Both the position numbers and the translations under genes were made by a program. Of a DNA stretch of 64,000 nucleotides, positions 23,870-34,490 are shown one piece after another. How positions within the stretch are numbered: position 1 is the first letter of the stretch; each line of letters begins with the position of its first letter. Below the pieces are notes generated by a model, which worked only from the letters and a program-made list of their open reading frames with translations, searched no databases and was not told where the DNA came from. Source of the stretch: Eutypa lata (taxonomy: Eukaryota > Ascomycota > Sordariomycetes > Xylariales > Diatrypaceae); assembly GCA_022661535.1 (NCBI GenBank), contig JAKULF010000003.1, forward strand, positions 1,054,001 to 1,118,000. The letters run 5' to 3'.

Positions 23870-25239
23870 ATGGGGATATCAATGGGTGCTCATGATTATG
23901 TCCAAACGCTCCGAGGCCAAAAGCTCCGGTTTCCGAACCTAAACGCCGTCGTGGAAGGATGGCCAAAGGGATGCAGTCCTCATCTCAAAGTCCTCAGAGA
24001 AGTGCAGCACAAAGACCTTTTGAAGTGAGTTGTAGCACTTAGGACGGGGCATTATCATTTACTAATGCACCACACAGACTCGTGGGCCCTGGCAAAGCAT
24101 ACGATATCTGTGAATCAACCGATTGTCCGTACTTTGCGGCTCACTGGTGGCCTAACGCATCGTATGAGGCGCTGCGTTTTGCGGCACAGGTCGTTACCTT
24201 CGTAAGTTGTATTGTCCGTCCATCTGCGAGCAATGAATTGCTGACCCGTATCTATGTAGCTTTACCTTTGGGATGATGGTAGGTTGCTAGCAAACGTAAT
24301 GTTATATCGCTCAGGTAGATAGTTTGGACTGAAACTTGCTAGATACCGACAACCCCGAACTCACCGATCTGGTATCGGACCTGAACGCTTCGAACAGCTT
24401 CAGAAATGCAAGCATTGCGCATTTCGAGAGATATCTGGCCGACAACCCCCGGCCAGGAAACCCGGCCGACCCCCCTGCCCCTCCCACCCTGAGGAGTTTC
24501 AATCCTATCGGCGAAGCTGCTGCATTCAGAATGACCCGGGGCCAGCGACTAAGATTGTTGAGCGAGCTTCATAGATATATGGAAGCTTGCGAGACTGAGC
24601 AACACTCTGAGCTGAGCGGCAGAGCACCCACTATAGAAGAGTACCTGCCGTGCCGCATGGGAACGAGCGCAGCGGGCTTTGTGGTGGCAAATCTAGAGTA
24701 AGTATACTAATCCCATCCTGGAAGTCCGTCCAAGCGACTCACCTAGCGTCTAATCCAGGTACATGGTCAACATTGACCTCGGTGAGACTATTCGATATGA
24801 CCCAGATGTAGTCGAAGTCTTCGAGCAGACCATCTGTTTGATCGCCGTAAGTAGGAATAGCCATTCGGGATGGAATAGCAGTTTTTTAGCCCCTAAATAC
24901 TAACTCATGAAACTCCAGGTTATGAATGATCTGTTCTCTCTCAGAAGAGAGCTGAGGTACCCCTTCTACAATAATGCTGTAGCAGTTCTCTACCATCAAC
25001 ACCAGAATTTACAGGCGGCTGTTAACGGGGCGTACACCATCATTCAGCGTAGTGCCGAAACTCTAGAGACGGCTGCTAGGCGGGCCGTTGAGCGATACCC
25101 GGAGAGGCGGGACGATCTGACGACATGGATCAACGGGGCTAAGACGATGGTGACGGGAAACATGGCCTGGAGTATGCACATCAAGCGCTATAATCTTAAT
25201 GTAGCCGATCTGGATGGCACGACAGAAATCACAATCTAG
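23870..25239 (+). CDS. Class I terpene synthase (sesquiterpene synthase-like)
   Basis: Terpene cyclase of about 353 residues that ionises a prenyl diphosphate through Mg2+. Six exons: 23870-24024, 24078-24201, 24260-24278 (19 nt), 24343-24697, 24759-24846 and 24919-25239; all phases agree. The Asp-rich motif is assembled across exon 3 and exon 4 as LYLWDD then DTD, giving DDDTD at residues 98-102. The NSE/DTE motif is NDLFSLRRE with Asn250, Ser254 and Glu258. The C-terminal RY pair (residues about 337-338) that senses the diphosphate is present in HIKRYNL. Length fits a fungal sesquiterpene synthase, but product and chain length cannot be read from sequence. A later in-frame ATG is at 23882. 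No P450, prenyltransferase or regulator gene lies nearby, so it is an orphan rather than a visible cluster. Confidence 0.88.
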
Positions 25240-28084
25240 GTAATATTTGGAAATGTTAAGTATGGCATGATATGATATTATGGCAAGACGTTTGAAATAT
25301 TTTCATGGGTGTTGTGGGGGGCCACCAATCTGTTTATATTACTTCATACATACATGTCAGGATGTATGTCTCTTTTTTCTTCCAACGCTTCAACGCATAA
25401 TCTTGTCTCCTTTTTTCTCTCTCTTACAATTGGGTCTCCTCATTGGTCAGTACGTAACCCTCTACACGTGGCTTTTAACCTTTAAGGCTCCGTTTTTAGC
25501 CGCAAATCAAGAGTTAGGTTACATCTGTACGACAGCTCCCCTGTCACTGTTGTCACCGTTATCACCGTTGATGCGGCCGATATGGCCCAAATCCTACTCC
25601 GTGCTGTGGCGTCCTCGAACCATCAGAAATGGCTTGCCGACCTGCGTTTCCTTAGAGTCATAGCATGCTGCATAGGTACCAGTGGTACCGCCAGAGGGTG
25701 TTAATTTAGCTGTGGTTCTTCCAAGCGATGGTGAGACAATACATGCAGGGTAGTAGCTCTGTTCTCCATGTTCAATGCTACGCTACCACAGCTGTGGAAA
25801 TATGCAATACCCGGGCCACTAGAGCGGTGAGCAGGCTCTATACTCCGCTGTACGTCCCCGAGTTTCGGCTTAGCCAATACCTCGCCGTATTTTAACAAGG
25901 CTCTTATAAAGCACCTAAGCGGTAGGGAAGTCGTATGTACTTATGTTACTGCCTAGGTATGTACGTCGTAGTAGCTGGAAATGTTCCAAAGCATGGAAGT
26001 TTCGGTCCACCATGAATCATGTCATTGAAACATCATCATCTTATGGTTAACTACTTACATCAACATCTATCCTACGCCCCGTGTCTCCGACAGCGTGAAA
26101 GCTAGCTATATTCACGTTGTCTTCTCGTTTAATTATTAGCATCTACATATCTATGTATATAAGAGTTCTTCTCCTTTCTGTTAGGATGTAAAGTCTAATA
26201 TAAATACGAACTTACATAACTTAAGTCGCCGACTCCTACATCGGAATGGTCTTTAATCATATTAATGCTACTCACCGTCTCCCATGAAGCATCCCACATG
26301 GTGACCCTGTTGTTACCCTCTCTACCGGGAAGTCGTACGTAAAACCGCTCAGGCCACGCTTATGCAGTGTCGTCGGCTGTCTGTATGATAACTATATTAG
26401 CCGGTCGCGCACCGCTGCCAGCGTATTACAACACCGTCGCCGCTCTGATCCTTCGCAACCGGGTCGTTCTGGTAGTTGTTTGCCTCTTTGATATTGCTGA
26501 AGATTCGATCCGCGGTTTTGTTGACAACAGATCGCCACGTATAAGGGCGATGGTGTCTAGATTACTAAGACATGTGCAGCTACATATAAAGGCGTGCTAT
26601 GCGAATGGATCTATGCCCCCCCCCTCTTTCTTCGCTTGGAACTTATGGCCACAACCATCACCGTACCCTAATACCATGGATAGCGATATCATGCAGAGTC
26701 CACCCATATTCATCAGCGTTGGTAAATTAGCCAGGCGCGTACACACCCGATTGGGAAACGACCCACACGATGTCCCACGTCCCAACAGCAGAAGTACATA
26801 TGTAGGTATTCCTACGTGATATGTTCAACTCCAGCTCCCCCATCAAGTTTATTCTCCTTCTCACTACAGACTTCGCACCAGTTCTCAAGCCTGTGCCAAG
26901 CTAAACCAGATCTTAGTCTGTGCTTGAGAGTTCAGCGGAGTCTCTATTCCCCATGATGCCGACGGCGTTAAGCCAGAAGCGTGTAACTTTCACTTTCATT
27001 TATCACATTGAGCGAGTGGGTTATGGTAATGATAAGTCTTTTCTCTGAACATATATATGTCTATGTAACCGTGTGTGTGTGTGTGTGTGTGTGTGTGTTA
27101 ATAGCTCTAGATGATCAGGAACAGGTTAATAGAATCAAATACTCCTCTAAAAATAGGATAACTTCTTATCACATTATCATAGTTTACCAGAAGCTCCCTA
27201 CACTAATTTGAGCGAGAGGTAGCATATTTGCTTGTGTGTTCATTACGGTAGTCTAGTTGGGAAATGGGTTGATGCCAACTGTAGAGTACTCCTAGATCCT
27301 CAAGACCTAGGTATGTAGTTATGTTAGAAGGAGAACAATAATTGGGGGCCTTTATTATAAACCTCTAACATGTTGAATATGTGATTGGTAAGCTTATACA
27401 AGGCTGAGGCCGTATATTCAAATGAGCAACGACATATTATATACTCCAAAACTGTATCTTTTGCTATCTTGGTCACTTAGGGGCTCGCGGTGAACCCCCT
27501 ATTCAAGTGAATAGGAACCCACCGAAAATGCAACCTGGCGCTGTTCCAATGAACTGCGGACAATCGGTTCAGGTCTTGAACTCTTGTCGATATTTCGTTC
27601 AACGCCACAAGTATATAGGCTTCCTTCTTTGACATCAAACCCCTAACTAAAGCCCGGCTGTAGCAGCATGTGCTCCCCGCACCACAGCGTTCTTTGAAAA
27701 TTAAGCCGGCATAAGCAGTCGCCGCATGAGAATATGGTAAATGCCGGGTGCTAGCTATCACGCAGGTTTACGATAAGGGATGTAATGCTTGGACATTCAC
27801 TAATTACAGGAATGACAACAGCCTCCATAATCCGTTTTACTAAACATGGGCCCCAGTCAGTGGTTACATATTCTATCTAGTTTTGTTAAAGTTGGTAGCT
27901 CTTTGAGTTACACTGGCCTGCGTACTAGACTCTACGAAATTACGTGATAAATAATTATGTAACTACGTTGCATTTGGCTACGGATCATGACTTTAAACTT
28001 CCAAAGTTGCCAGGTGATGGCATAAGATCAAGAACGTTGTGAACGGCAAGCAGCAGCTTCATTACTAGCTTAATAATGCAGGTC
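25240..28084. other. Gene-poor region downstream of the terpene synthase
   Basis: This 2.8-kb spacer has no confident gene. An open frame at 26367-26819 (150 codons, plus) and one at 27477-27761 (minus) have no motif or homologue I recognise. A (GT)14 microsatellite is at 27071-27098. Confidence 0.45.
27071..27098 (+). repeat. (GT)14 microsatellite
   Basis: Fourteen perfect GT units lie in non-coding sequence. Confidence 0.92.
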
Positions 28085-29506
28085 TTACCACTCTCTCAAC
28101 TCGTCCCCGGGTCCCGCGAACGTAGGACTCACCCACGCCTTCGAATCCTCGGACAGCTTTCGAACCTGCTCTTCGTCGATCTCGATGCCGAGTCCCGGTC
28201 CGGCCATGAGATCGATGTACCCGTCCGTGACCTGCCACACCTCCGGGTTCACGGTGTAGCTCGTGAGGTCCTGCCCGCCGACGTTGTAGTGGATCCCCAG
28301 GCTCATCTCCTGGATGGTGAAGTTCGAGCTGACCGCGTCGACCTGCACGTTGGCGGCGAGCGCTATCGGCCCCAGCGGGCAGTGCGGCGCGAGCGCGACG
28401 TCGTAGGTCTCGCACGCTGACGCGATGCGGCGCATTTCCGAGATCCCCCCGACGTGCGAGATATCGGGTTGCACTATTTAGTAAAATAAAAAAAAACAAG
28501 TTAGAGTGTAATTCTTTACGATATCTTGTAGAAGGTTCTATAATAAAGCAAGCGAGAAATCAACCTGTTCTCAGTACTTACGGATATCCACACATCCGGC
28601 TTCCAGGAAGGGCCGAACGTCCCAGCGGCTGTGGAGGCGCTCCCCCAGAGCGATGGGACAATGCGTCCGCGAGGCGATGTCTTGTATGCCGCCGATGTTC
28701 TCGCTCAGGAGTGGCTCCTCGATGAAAAGAGGCTCGTGAGGCTCCAGTTTCGCCACGAGCTGCTTCGCCATCGGCCTATGGACCCGTCCATGGAAGTCGA
28801 CGCCGGCGTCGAGACCAAGAGCCTTCACCGCTTTGACGCGCGCTACACACTCGTCCAGCCTGCTAGGCGAGTCCAGCCAACCGAGGTCTTCGGTTGCGTT
28901 CATCTTGACGGCGTTGAACCCTTGTGACTTCCGAGCCTTTCTATCAGATGTTAGGGGTGAAAACGGCTGTTTGTCGTAGGCATGCTTACGCTTGCGCCTC
29001 TACATCGCCTGGGCGATCTCCTCCGATCCAAGCATAGACCCTAAGCTTATTCCTTACTTTGCCGCCTAGGAGCTGGTAGATAGGAACGTTGAGGATTCGG
29101 GCTATGTGTCTTCGTTAGTATCGCAGACGGCACTTAACCGGAATGATACGAATCACCTTTTAAGTCCCACAAAGCAATGTCAATCCCTGATAGAGCGCTC
29201 ATAAGGACCGGACCTCCCCGATAAAAACCGCCTCGATATGATAGTTGCCATATATGTTCTATATCACTGTGGGCCAATTTTAGCTTTGTACATGCCGCTG
29301 AAGACAATGTTCTGACAAGGAAGCGCTTACTCTGCCTCTAAGCCTACATAGCGCTCGGCCCAAGCAGCGAGACAACCTTCAACTGCCTGCGTATGACCTT
29401 CGAGTGATGCCTCACCCCACCCTACGTTGCCCCTTTCGTCGGTGATCTTGACGAAGAGCCAGCGTGGTGGCACTCGGAAGTATTCGATCTTCGCTATTTT
29501 CCCCAT
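28085..29506 (-). CDS. Galactonate dehydratase-like enolase-superfamily enzyme
   Basis: Mandelate-racemase/enolase-superfamily sugar-acid dehydratase, about 381 residues, closest in pattern to D-galactonate dehydratase (DgoD type), which makes 2-keto-3-deoxygalactonate. Exons: 29506-29331, 29266-29157, 29101-28990, 28940-28582 and 28473-28085; all phases agree and the length equals the bacterial family. Visible signatures: N-terminal [24 protein letters not shown] with the Asp ligand and acid/base His; FIEEPLLSE and [10 protein letters not shown] with the Glu ligands; [11 protein letters not shown]; and PHCPLGP with the second catalytic His. The start at 29506 is preferred to an upstream ATG at 29524 because it matches the usual N-terminus. 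It is probably cytosolic. Whether the substrate is D-galactonate or a related acid is not certain. Confidence 0.9.
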
Positions 29507-30425
29507 GGCTTCGATAGGGTCCAAAGAAACATATAGTTTCTATGAAAGATATCAGACAATAATATCAGGAACGTCTATCCAGAATATATAAAGTTTAGAT
29601 TCAAACGGATTAGGCCGAGGAAGCGAGGGTGGTGCGGGGAGATGTGGAGGAGACTATGGAGATGCTGAGCAAGTGGGGGGTATGAATTTAGATTAACTAC
29701 CGAAGTCAGCATATATAAATACACGTTTATCTACCCAGGTAATCTTCCTTGAACTTAATGTGAGAACTTCAACTCGGTTGATTCAGGACACCTTATGCTT
29801 TACTAGCTTCTTATTATCCCACTCTTATTCTTTATGTATTTACACCTATTCATGAATCATTGATAGCCAACTCTATAACTATGTTAAAGGGAAACCATAC
29901 GCCATTACAATGCTATAGGGAATTCATATTATATTCAGTGATACCATGGATCAACATAGGATATGTCGTAAAAAGTGATAATAGTCTGCCTAGATTTGCG
30001 CTCTACTAGGAATAAAGAAATTAGGCAGTTTTATGGGTAGGGACAAGGTGATCACTGAAGGTAGGTCTCTCCTGCTCCGCCTGGTTACATAAGATCACTT
30101 GTAAATAGGGGCTCAGTTGATTGCTGATATAGTGGACGTGGTTAGGGCAGCTACGGACCCATAAGATAGGTGCCTGGTTATAAGATGACGCCAATAGACA
30201 TGTAAGTGTCCAGGGCTTATTATGGCATTTGCCGCGGGGAGTGCACTTCACGTGGGGAAAGACATAATATGCGCGGTACACAGCTGAATTCCACGCCCCC
30301 CTTTTCTATGTTTACTGCTAGATTTTGCCCATAATTACTTCCCTTCCAAATAATATCAAGAGCTAGTAGTTTTTCGTAGTTGTATGCATAGCCTACGGTG
30401 TCTCCAATCTGCTTGAACTATCCGT
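29507..30425. other. Intergenic, upstream of the dehydratase
   Basis: About 0.9 kb of AT-rich sequence, including the dehydratase 5' flank and the metalloprotease 3' flank. There is no supported gene. Confidence 0.5.
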
Positions 30426-31716
30426 TTACTGGAAGTCGGCACGGTAGTTGCTCCAGTAGGTGTTCATTCGCGTAACTTGGCCGGCAGTGAACTCCTCGTA
30501 GCAGGAGTCGTAGGTGTAGTCCATGTAGTTATGGATAGGGTCCACGCCAGCGGAAGTGCAAGTATCCCGGCCAACGGGGCATCCCGAAGCGTCGCTAGCT
30601 TCCGCGGGAGTGTCAGATACGTAGTCGCCATTGCCACTGCAGCCGCCCTCTGTAGCATCAAAGTCAGTATATCTTCCTTTCAACCATACGATTATGGAGC
30701 ATAGCTGCGCCGCGACCTTGGGCTCGCAGCTGGTGAATTCGGCACGGCATGCTCAAACATGTCGAAGTCTACTTACCGAAGGTGTGGTAAAGTCCGAACC
30801 AGTGGCCAATCTCGTGGACAGCAGTCAAACCCTCGTTGTAGTTCGTCTCGCTGCCCCCGGGAACAGAGGAAGCTAGGATGGTGCAGCCATCGTACTATAC
30901 ATACATCGTTAGCTATCCAATATACCCCTACGGTACGACAGAGAGATGTGAACCGCTCCAATAATTACTTACGTAGAAATCAGTCGAGCCCGTGCTGGTG
31001 CTCGTGGGAAAGTAGCAGTATCCCAAGTAGTCCATGGATCTGACGAAGCTGCTAATTGTTAGTATCTCCGTTTCCTTCTAAGGATTGCCTCCGTGAGAAC
31101 CGTAACGAGATCCTATAGTAAGGAGGAGACATAAAGCCAGAAAAGAGGGTTGATACATACTGCAAAGAGTTAGCATCTAGAATCAACAGCAGACAAGGGT
31201 GATAGACTAAAAAGGAGGCTAATGGTTGGTACATACCTAGAGGTTGAGATCAGCGTATGTGCCCTTGCGCAGGGACCTCTTCATCGTCAACTCCGAGCCA
31301 TCAGCTGCCCAGCCCGAGTTGACCGTCCAGTCTGCTCCGGCTTGAGTGAACGAGATGTCATAGGGCGCGTACGCCGCGTTCATAGCAGCGAGCTGTTGAG
31401 TAAGCGTCGATGCCTATGTATCCGTTAGCAGGCAAGTAGGTAGGTTATTTCAGGAAGAGACCATGCAATGATCGAGACGTACGCTGATGTATCCACCACT
31501 GACAGAGGTGGACGAGGCCAAGACGTGGAAGTACACATTGACGTTGATCGCAGCTCTGCGGGTGGAGTTGCCAGCGATGCGGACAGCGGCCTCCTGTTCG
31601 GCGAACAGCTTTGCGACCTCGATTTGCTCGTCGGTGGGGGTAGGGGCACCGCAAGCACGCTGAGCAGCTGCACTGGTGGCGGCAAGGCCGGCGAGGAGGG
31701 CTGCTTTGATCTGCAT
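30426..31716 (-). CDS. Secreted M43-type metalloprotease (MEP1-like)
   Basis: Extracellular zinc metalloprotease of about 275 residues, pappalysin-like (M43B). Exons: 31716-31483, 31413-31238, 31048-30973, 30894-30777 and 30649-30426. The N-terminus is a signal peptide ending near SAAAQ, so the protein should be secreted. The zinc site is [11 protein letters not shown] at 189-199 (HExxHxxGxxH), with a later [11 protein letters not shown]et-turn and several Cys for disulfides. The second junction cannot be made with one ordinary intron: exon 2 would end in TAG. Removing a nested intron first restores a donor and gives [19 protein letters not shown], the conserved sequence (see the stwintron at 31049-31237). 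Such proteases serve nutrition or host-protein degradation. The family call is firm; the splicing is inferred. Confidence 0.87.
31049..31237 (-). other. [D1,2] stwintron (nested twin intron)
   Basis: Inside the metalloprotease gene, the external intron donor G (31237) is separated from its TATGT by an internal intron, 31236-31160 (77 nt, GTATGT donor, GCTAAC branch, TTTGCAG acceptor). Excision joins G to TATGTATC, making a new GTATGT donor for the external intron (112 nt after excision, ACTAAC branch, acceptor at 31049). The result puts codon TA+C (Tyr) in frame. Without this two-step splicing the frame meets TAG. The first 13 bases of the two donors differ at only one position. Confidence 0.8.
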
Positions 31717-31818
31717 GTTGTTTATAGAGGGAGCTATATCACTGTAGGTAGAAGCTGAGGGTACAGGGTGGTGGTAATAGCCTAACAAGTCCAAGATCGA
31801 CGAGCCCGACCCCGTGCC

Positions 31819-31824
31819 TTTATA
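31819..31824 (-). promoter_or_regulatory. TATA box of the metalloprotease gene
   Basis: TATAAA on the minus strand lies about 103 bases upstream of the ATG at 31716. Confidence 0.45.
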
Positions 31825-33842
31825 CTCATTCTCAGAACTAGAAGCGCCATATCATCGGCCCCCTTTCCATTTCCAAGCTACTTGTGGAAGGTGATACTCG
31901 GGTTCGAGCACTATAAATTGACGCACGAACCGGAAAGCTTCGAGGCCTTGTAGACTCTACACCAACCTTCCTGTTATGACATCTGCCCTATATGCCCCCC
32001 TTTGTATGTTCCATCCTCCCCGCCATATATGCTTAGATTAGCTGCATACATCGAGATACTACTAACTCCACCCTTCTAGAAGATATCTTATAGACTTGCA
32101 TAAGCGCACAAGTATAATGCTACGTCGAAAAAAGCTTTACCAATGAGAAGGCGTATATACAACTTTAATTGGGAGATGGCAGGGGGGACGTTGAAATTGA
32201 GTCGATGGATTCGGATCTCACGGTACTGCTATTGGACCATGGCAGATATTAGCGGCATCGAGATTCTTTGCCGTCCAAGTTTGTTATCAAGCGCCAATGC
32301 TCAAGTGGCCTCGGGATTGGGCGAGTCACAAGATTTGAGATTTGTCCCTCGGTTAATCTCATAGGCGCGTCTCTTCCGACACCGAAAGGCAAGATTTCTT
32401 ATCAGAGGTCGTGCCAAGTGATGCACTACTACCATATCATGGAGTAGTGCTGAGACCTCCCTATTTCAGCATTCTCCCCGGATGATTAGATAGATCTACG
32501 GAAGTAGCCCACATCCCGGAGTGTGCACAGATAGCGGCGTGCGCCGAAAGCCATTTGCCAAGTTATCTTCTTCCGAACTGTTTAGCAGACAAAGGCAGAA
32601 CTAACTATACTGAAAATGCAATCAGCAATACAAACCTGACTAGATTGTCTCGCGCTTGTAGCCACGCTTTTGCTACGGTCTGGTATCAGGTTAATAATAA
32701 AGCAGCGTATATTGCTATTCTACGTGATATTTAATTGAGATATCGATTTGGTGCGTATGCTAAACGAAAGAGCCTGGCATTACACACATCTTAAAGATCC
32801 GCAAACTTGATTACAACCACTTGGCATCCACAATGTTAAAATTCATCTCGAATATAGGTCCATGGTTAGGAAGGTAAGGATATTAGGTTTAATATGAATG
32901 TATTCGCTTTGATATTCTGTTGTTCCTAGGCGTTCACATAGACCCGAGGCTACGAGCATATAATATAACTTACCGGGTAGCAATATCTAAGTGATTATTG
33001 AATTATAAGAACTGCAATTATAGGCAATCTACCTTATATGAAGCTATTGAGACAAGAAACTTGGATCTATTATTTGTTATGATAATAGGTTGTTAGCTAG
33101 GTGGTGACTAGGTTTCCATGCCAAAGCCTACTAGCACACCGTGGAATATCTGACAAGGTAGACTACGGCGAATAAATCATACTTAGTTCATATTTGATAA
33201 GTGTTGCAGAAGGCTTTTATGTTGCCCTTTCTAAAGTTTATCAAGAACTTCCATTAAGACAAGAAATATGACACTCTGAGGGAGGTATCACTGGATGGTG
33301 TTTCATAAAAGCCCCCAATCACTGAAATGGTGGAACCCTTCCCTAAGAGTTATCCTGTTAAATATGGCTTTATTACACCACTTCATATGAGTACGTGTGC
33401 CTGTTGGTAAGAGTAACACTGTCATACTTTGAAAGTTGCTAATAATATTTTTATAGACGTTTTAGTGAGTATATTCTTAAGTTCTGTAAATATCTCTTAG
33501 CTACTAACATCGCTTAGCTAGTATTACTAATATGCCTGAAGCATCCTACACCTCCACAGATTAATGTCTTCATTCCCGCTCTTGATCATGGCTTAGTGGT
33601 TTTCGGATTCCAACCGGAGCACTTGAAAAAAAATACGAGGTGAATTGAACATGAATACGACATCAGTCATGTACGCCAGCAAGTTGGAAAAAGGGAGCAA
33701 GGATCGTGGTCATGTGAAAACCATGGAAAGTGGCATAACTGGATGATCCGCGTGTATTTCAACTCGGATTAGAAGCTAGAAATTACTAGCACTTAGAATA
33801 ATGAGTCGCTCTAGGAGGATCGGGCGGTTAGGGCTCCTGATA
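31825..33842. other. Gene-poor AT-rich region
   Basis: About 2 kb upstream of the metalloprotease. It is AT-rich with stops in all frames and no recognisable gene, RNA or repeat array. Confidence 0.5.
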
Positions 33843-34490
33843 TTATCGACCACTGGTCACGATTGATTCGGTGGCGATGAAGACAAGCAAGCCGCCCAAG
33901 ATATCGAGTTTAGCGAGTTGCTGCCAAGTAGATTGGTTGAGCCGCATTGCAAAAGGGGCTCGCAGGGTAGACGGCGTAATAACACTAGCAAAAACAAGAT
34001 GGACAGCAAGGAATGGAAGCTGGATACCCAATGCCCAGTGCCAACCTAGAGTATCGACGATCAGGCTGCCGATGCCCGCTCCAGAACCGGCACCAAGACC
34101 GACGGCAATCTTGATGTAGCCCTGGTAGGCACCTCGGGCGGCTATAGGTTGGAAAGCCGTCAAGGCGAGGAGAAATGCCATTCCAAGCCATTGGGTGAGT
34201 TGGGATGCATGCAAAGCTGAAGAAATGGCCGGGTGCGCGGTGTTTGCCAGCGCATGGTCAGAAAGATAACCTATGAAGAATATCCAAAGAGTCAGTCTGT
34301 GGATCCGATCACGTCTTCACTGCCCGATAAAGCTCCAGCTCACGAGCGATCAAATAGTCGCAACGCTGATAAAGTTGGTTCCGTAAGTTTAGCTTCACGA
34401 CGCCCTATCCAATTTTGGATTTTGAGGAGTGCGGATGAAGGGCGGCACTCATGAAGTACTGGGCCAGAACGACTCCGAAGCCTAAATGGC
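33843..34490 (-). pseudogene. MFS drug-transporter relic
   Basis: Remnant of an MFS transporter of the 14-helix DHA2 type, minus strand. The clearest part (34214-33843) contains RGAYQGYIKIAVGLGAGSG and SLIVDTLGWHWALGIQLPF, typical of helices 5-6, after SQLTQWLGMAFLLALTAFQP, typical of helices 1-2. Helices 3-4 and motif A, which should lie between them, are missing, pointing to an internal deletion of roughly 70 residues. Further upstream, GYLSDH, GTNFISVATI and VVLAQYFMSAA appear in different frames broken by stops. The sequence ends at SIVTSGR followed by a stop, so most of the C-terminal half is gone. It is not expected to make a working transporter. Confidence 0.72.

Noticed and set aside
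16785..25239. The NLR and terpene synthase as a defence or biosynthetic cluster
   Set aside because: They are 3.5 kb apart, divergent, and no shared partner or regulator is present; physical closeness alone is not evidence.
26367..26819. A 150-codon plus-strand frame
   Set aside because: No motif, no splice partner, and composition like the surrounding non-coding DNA.
27477..27761. A 94-codon minus-strand frame
   Set aside because: No motif and no plausible exon boundaries; probably chance.
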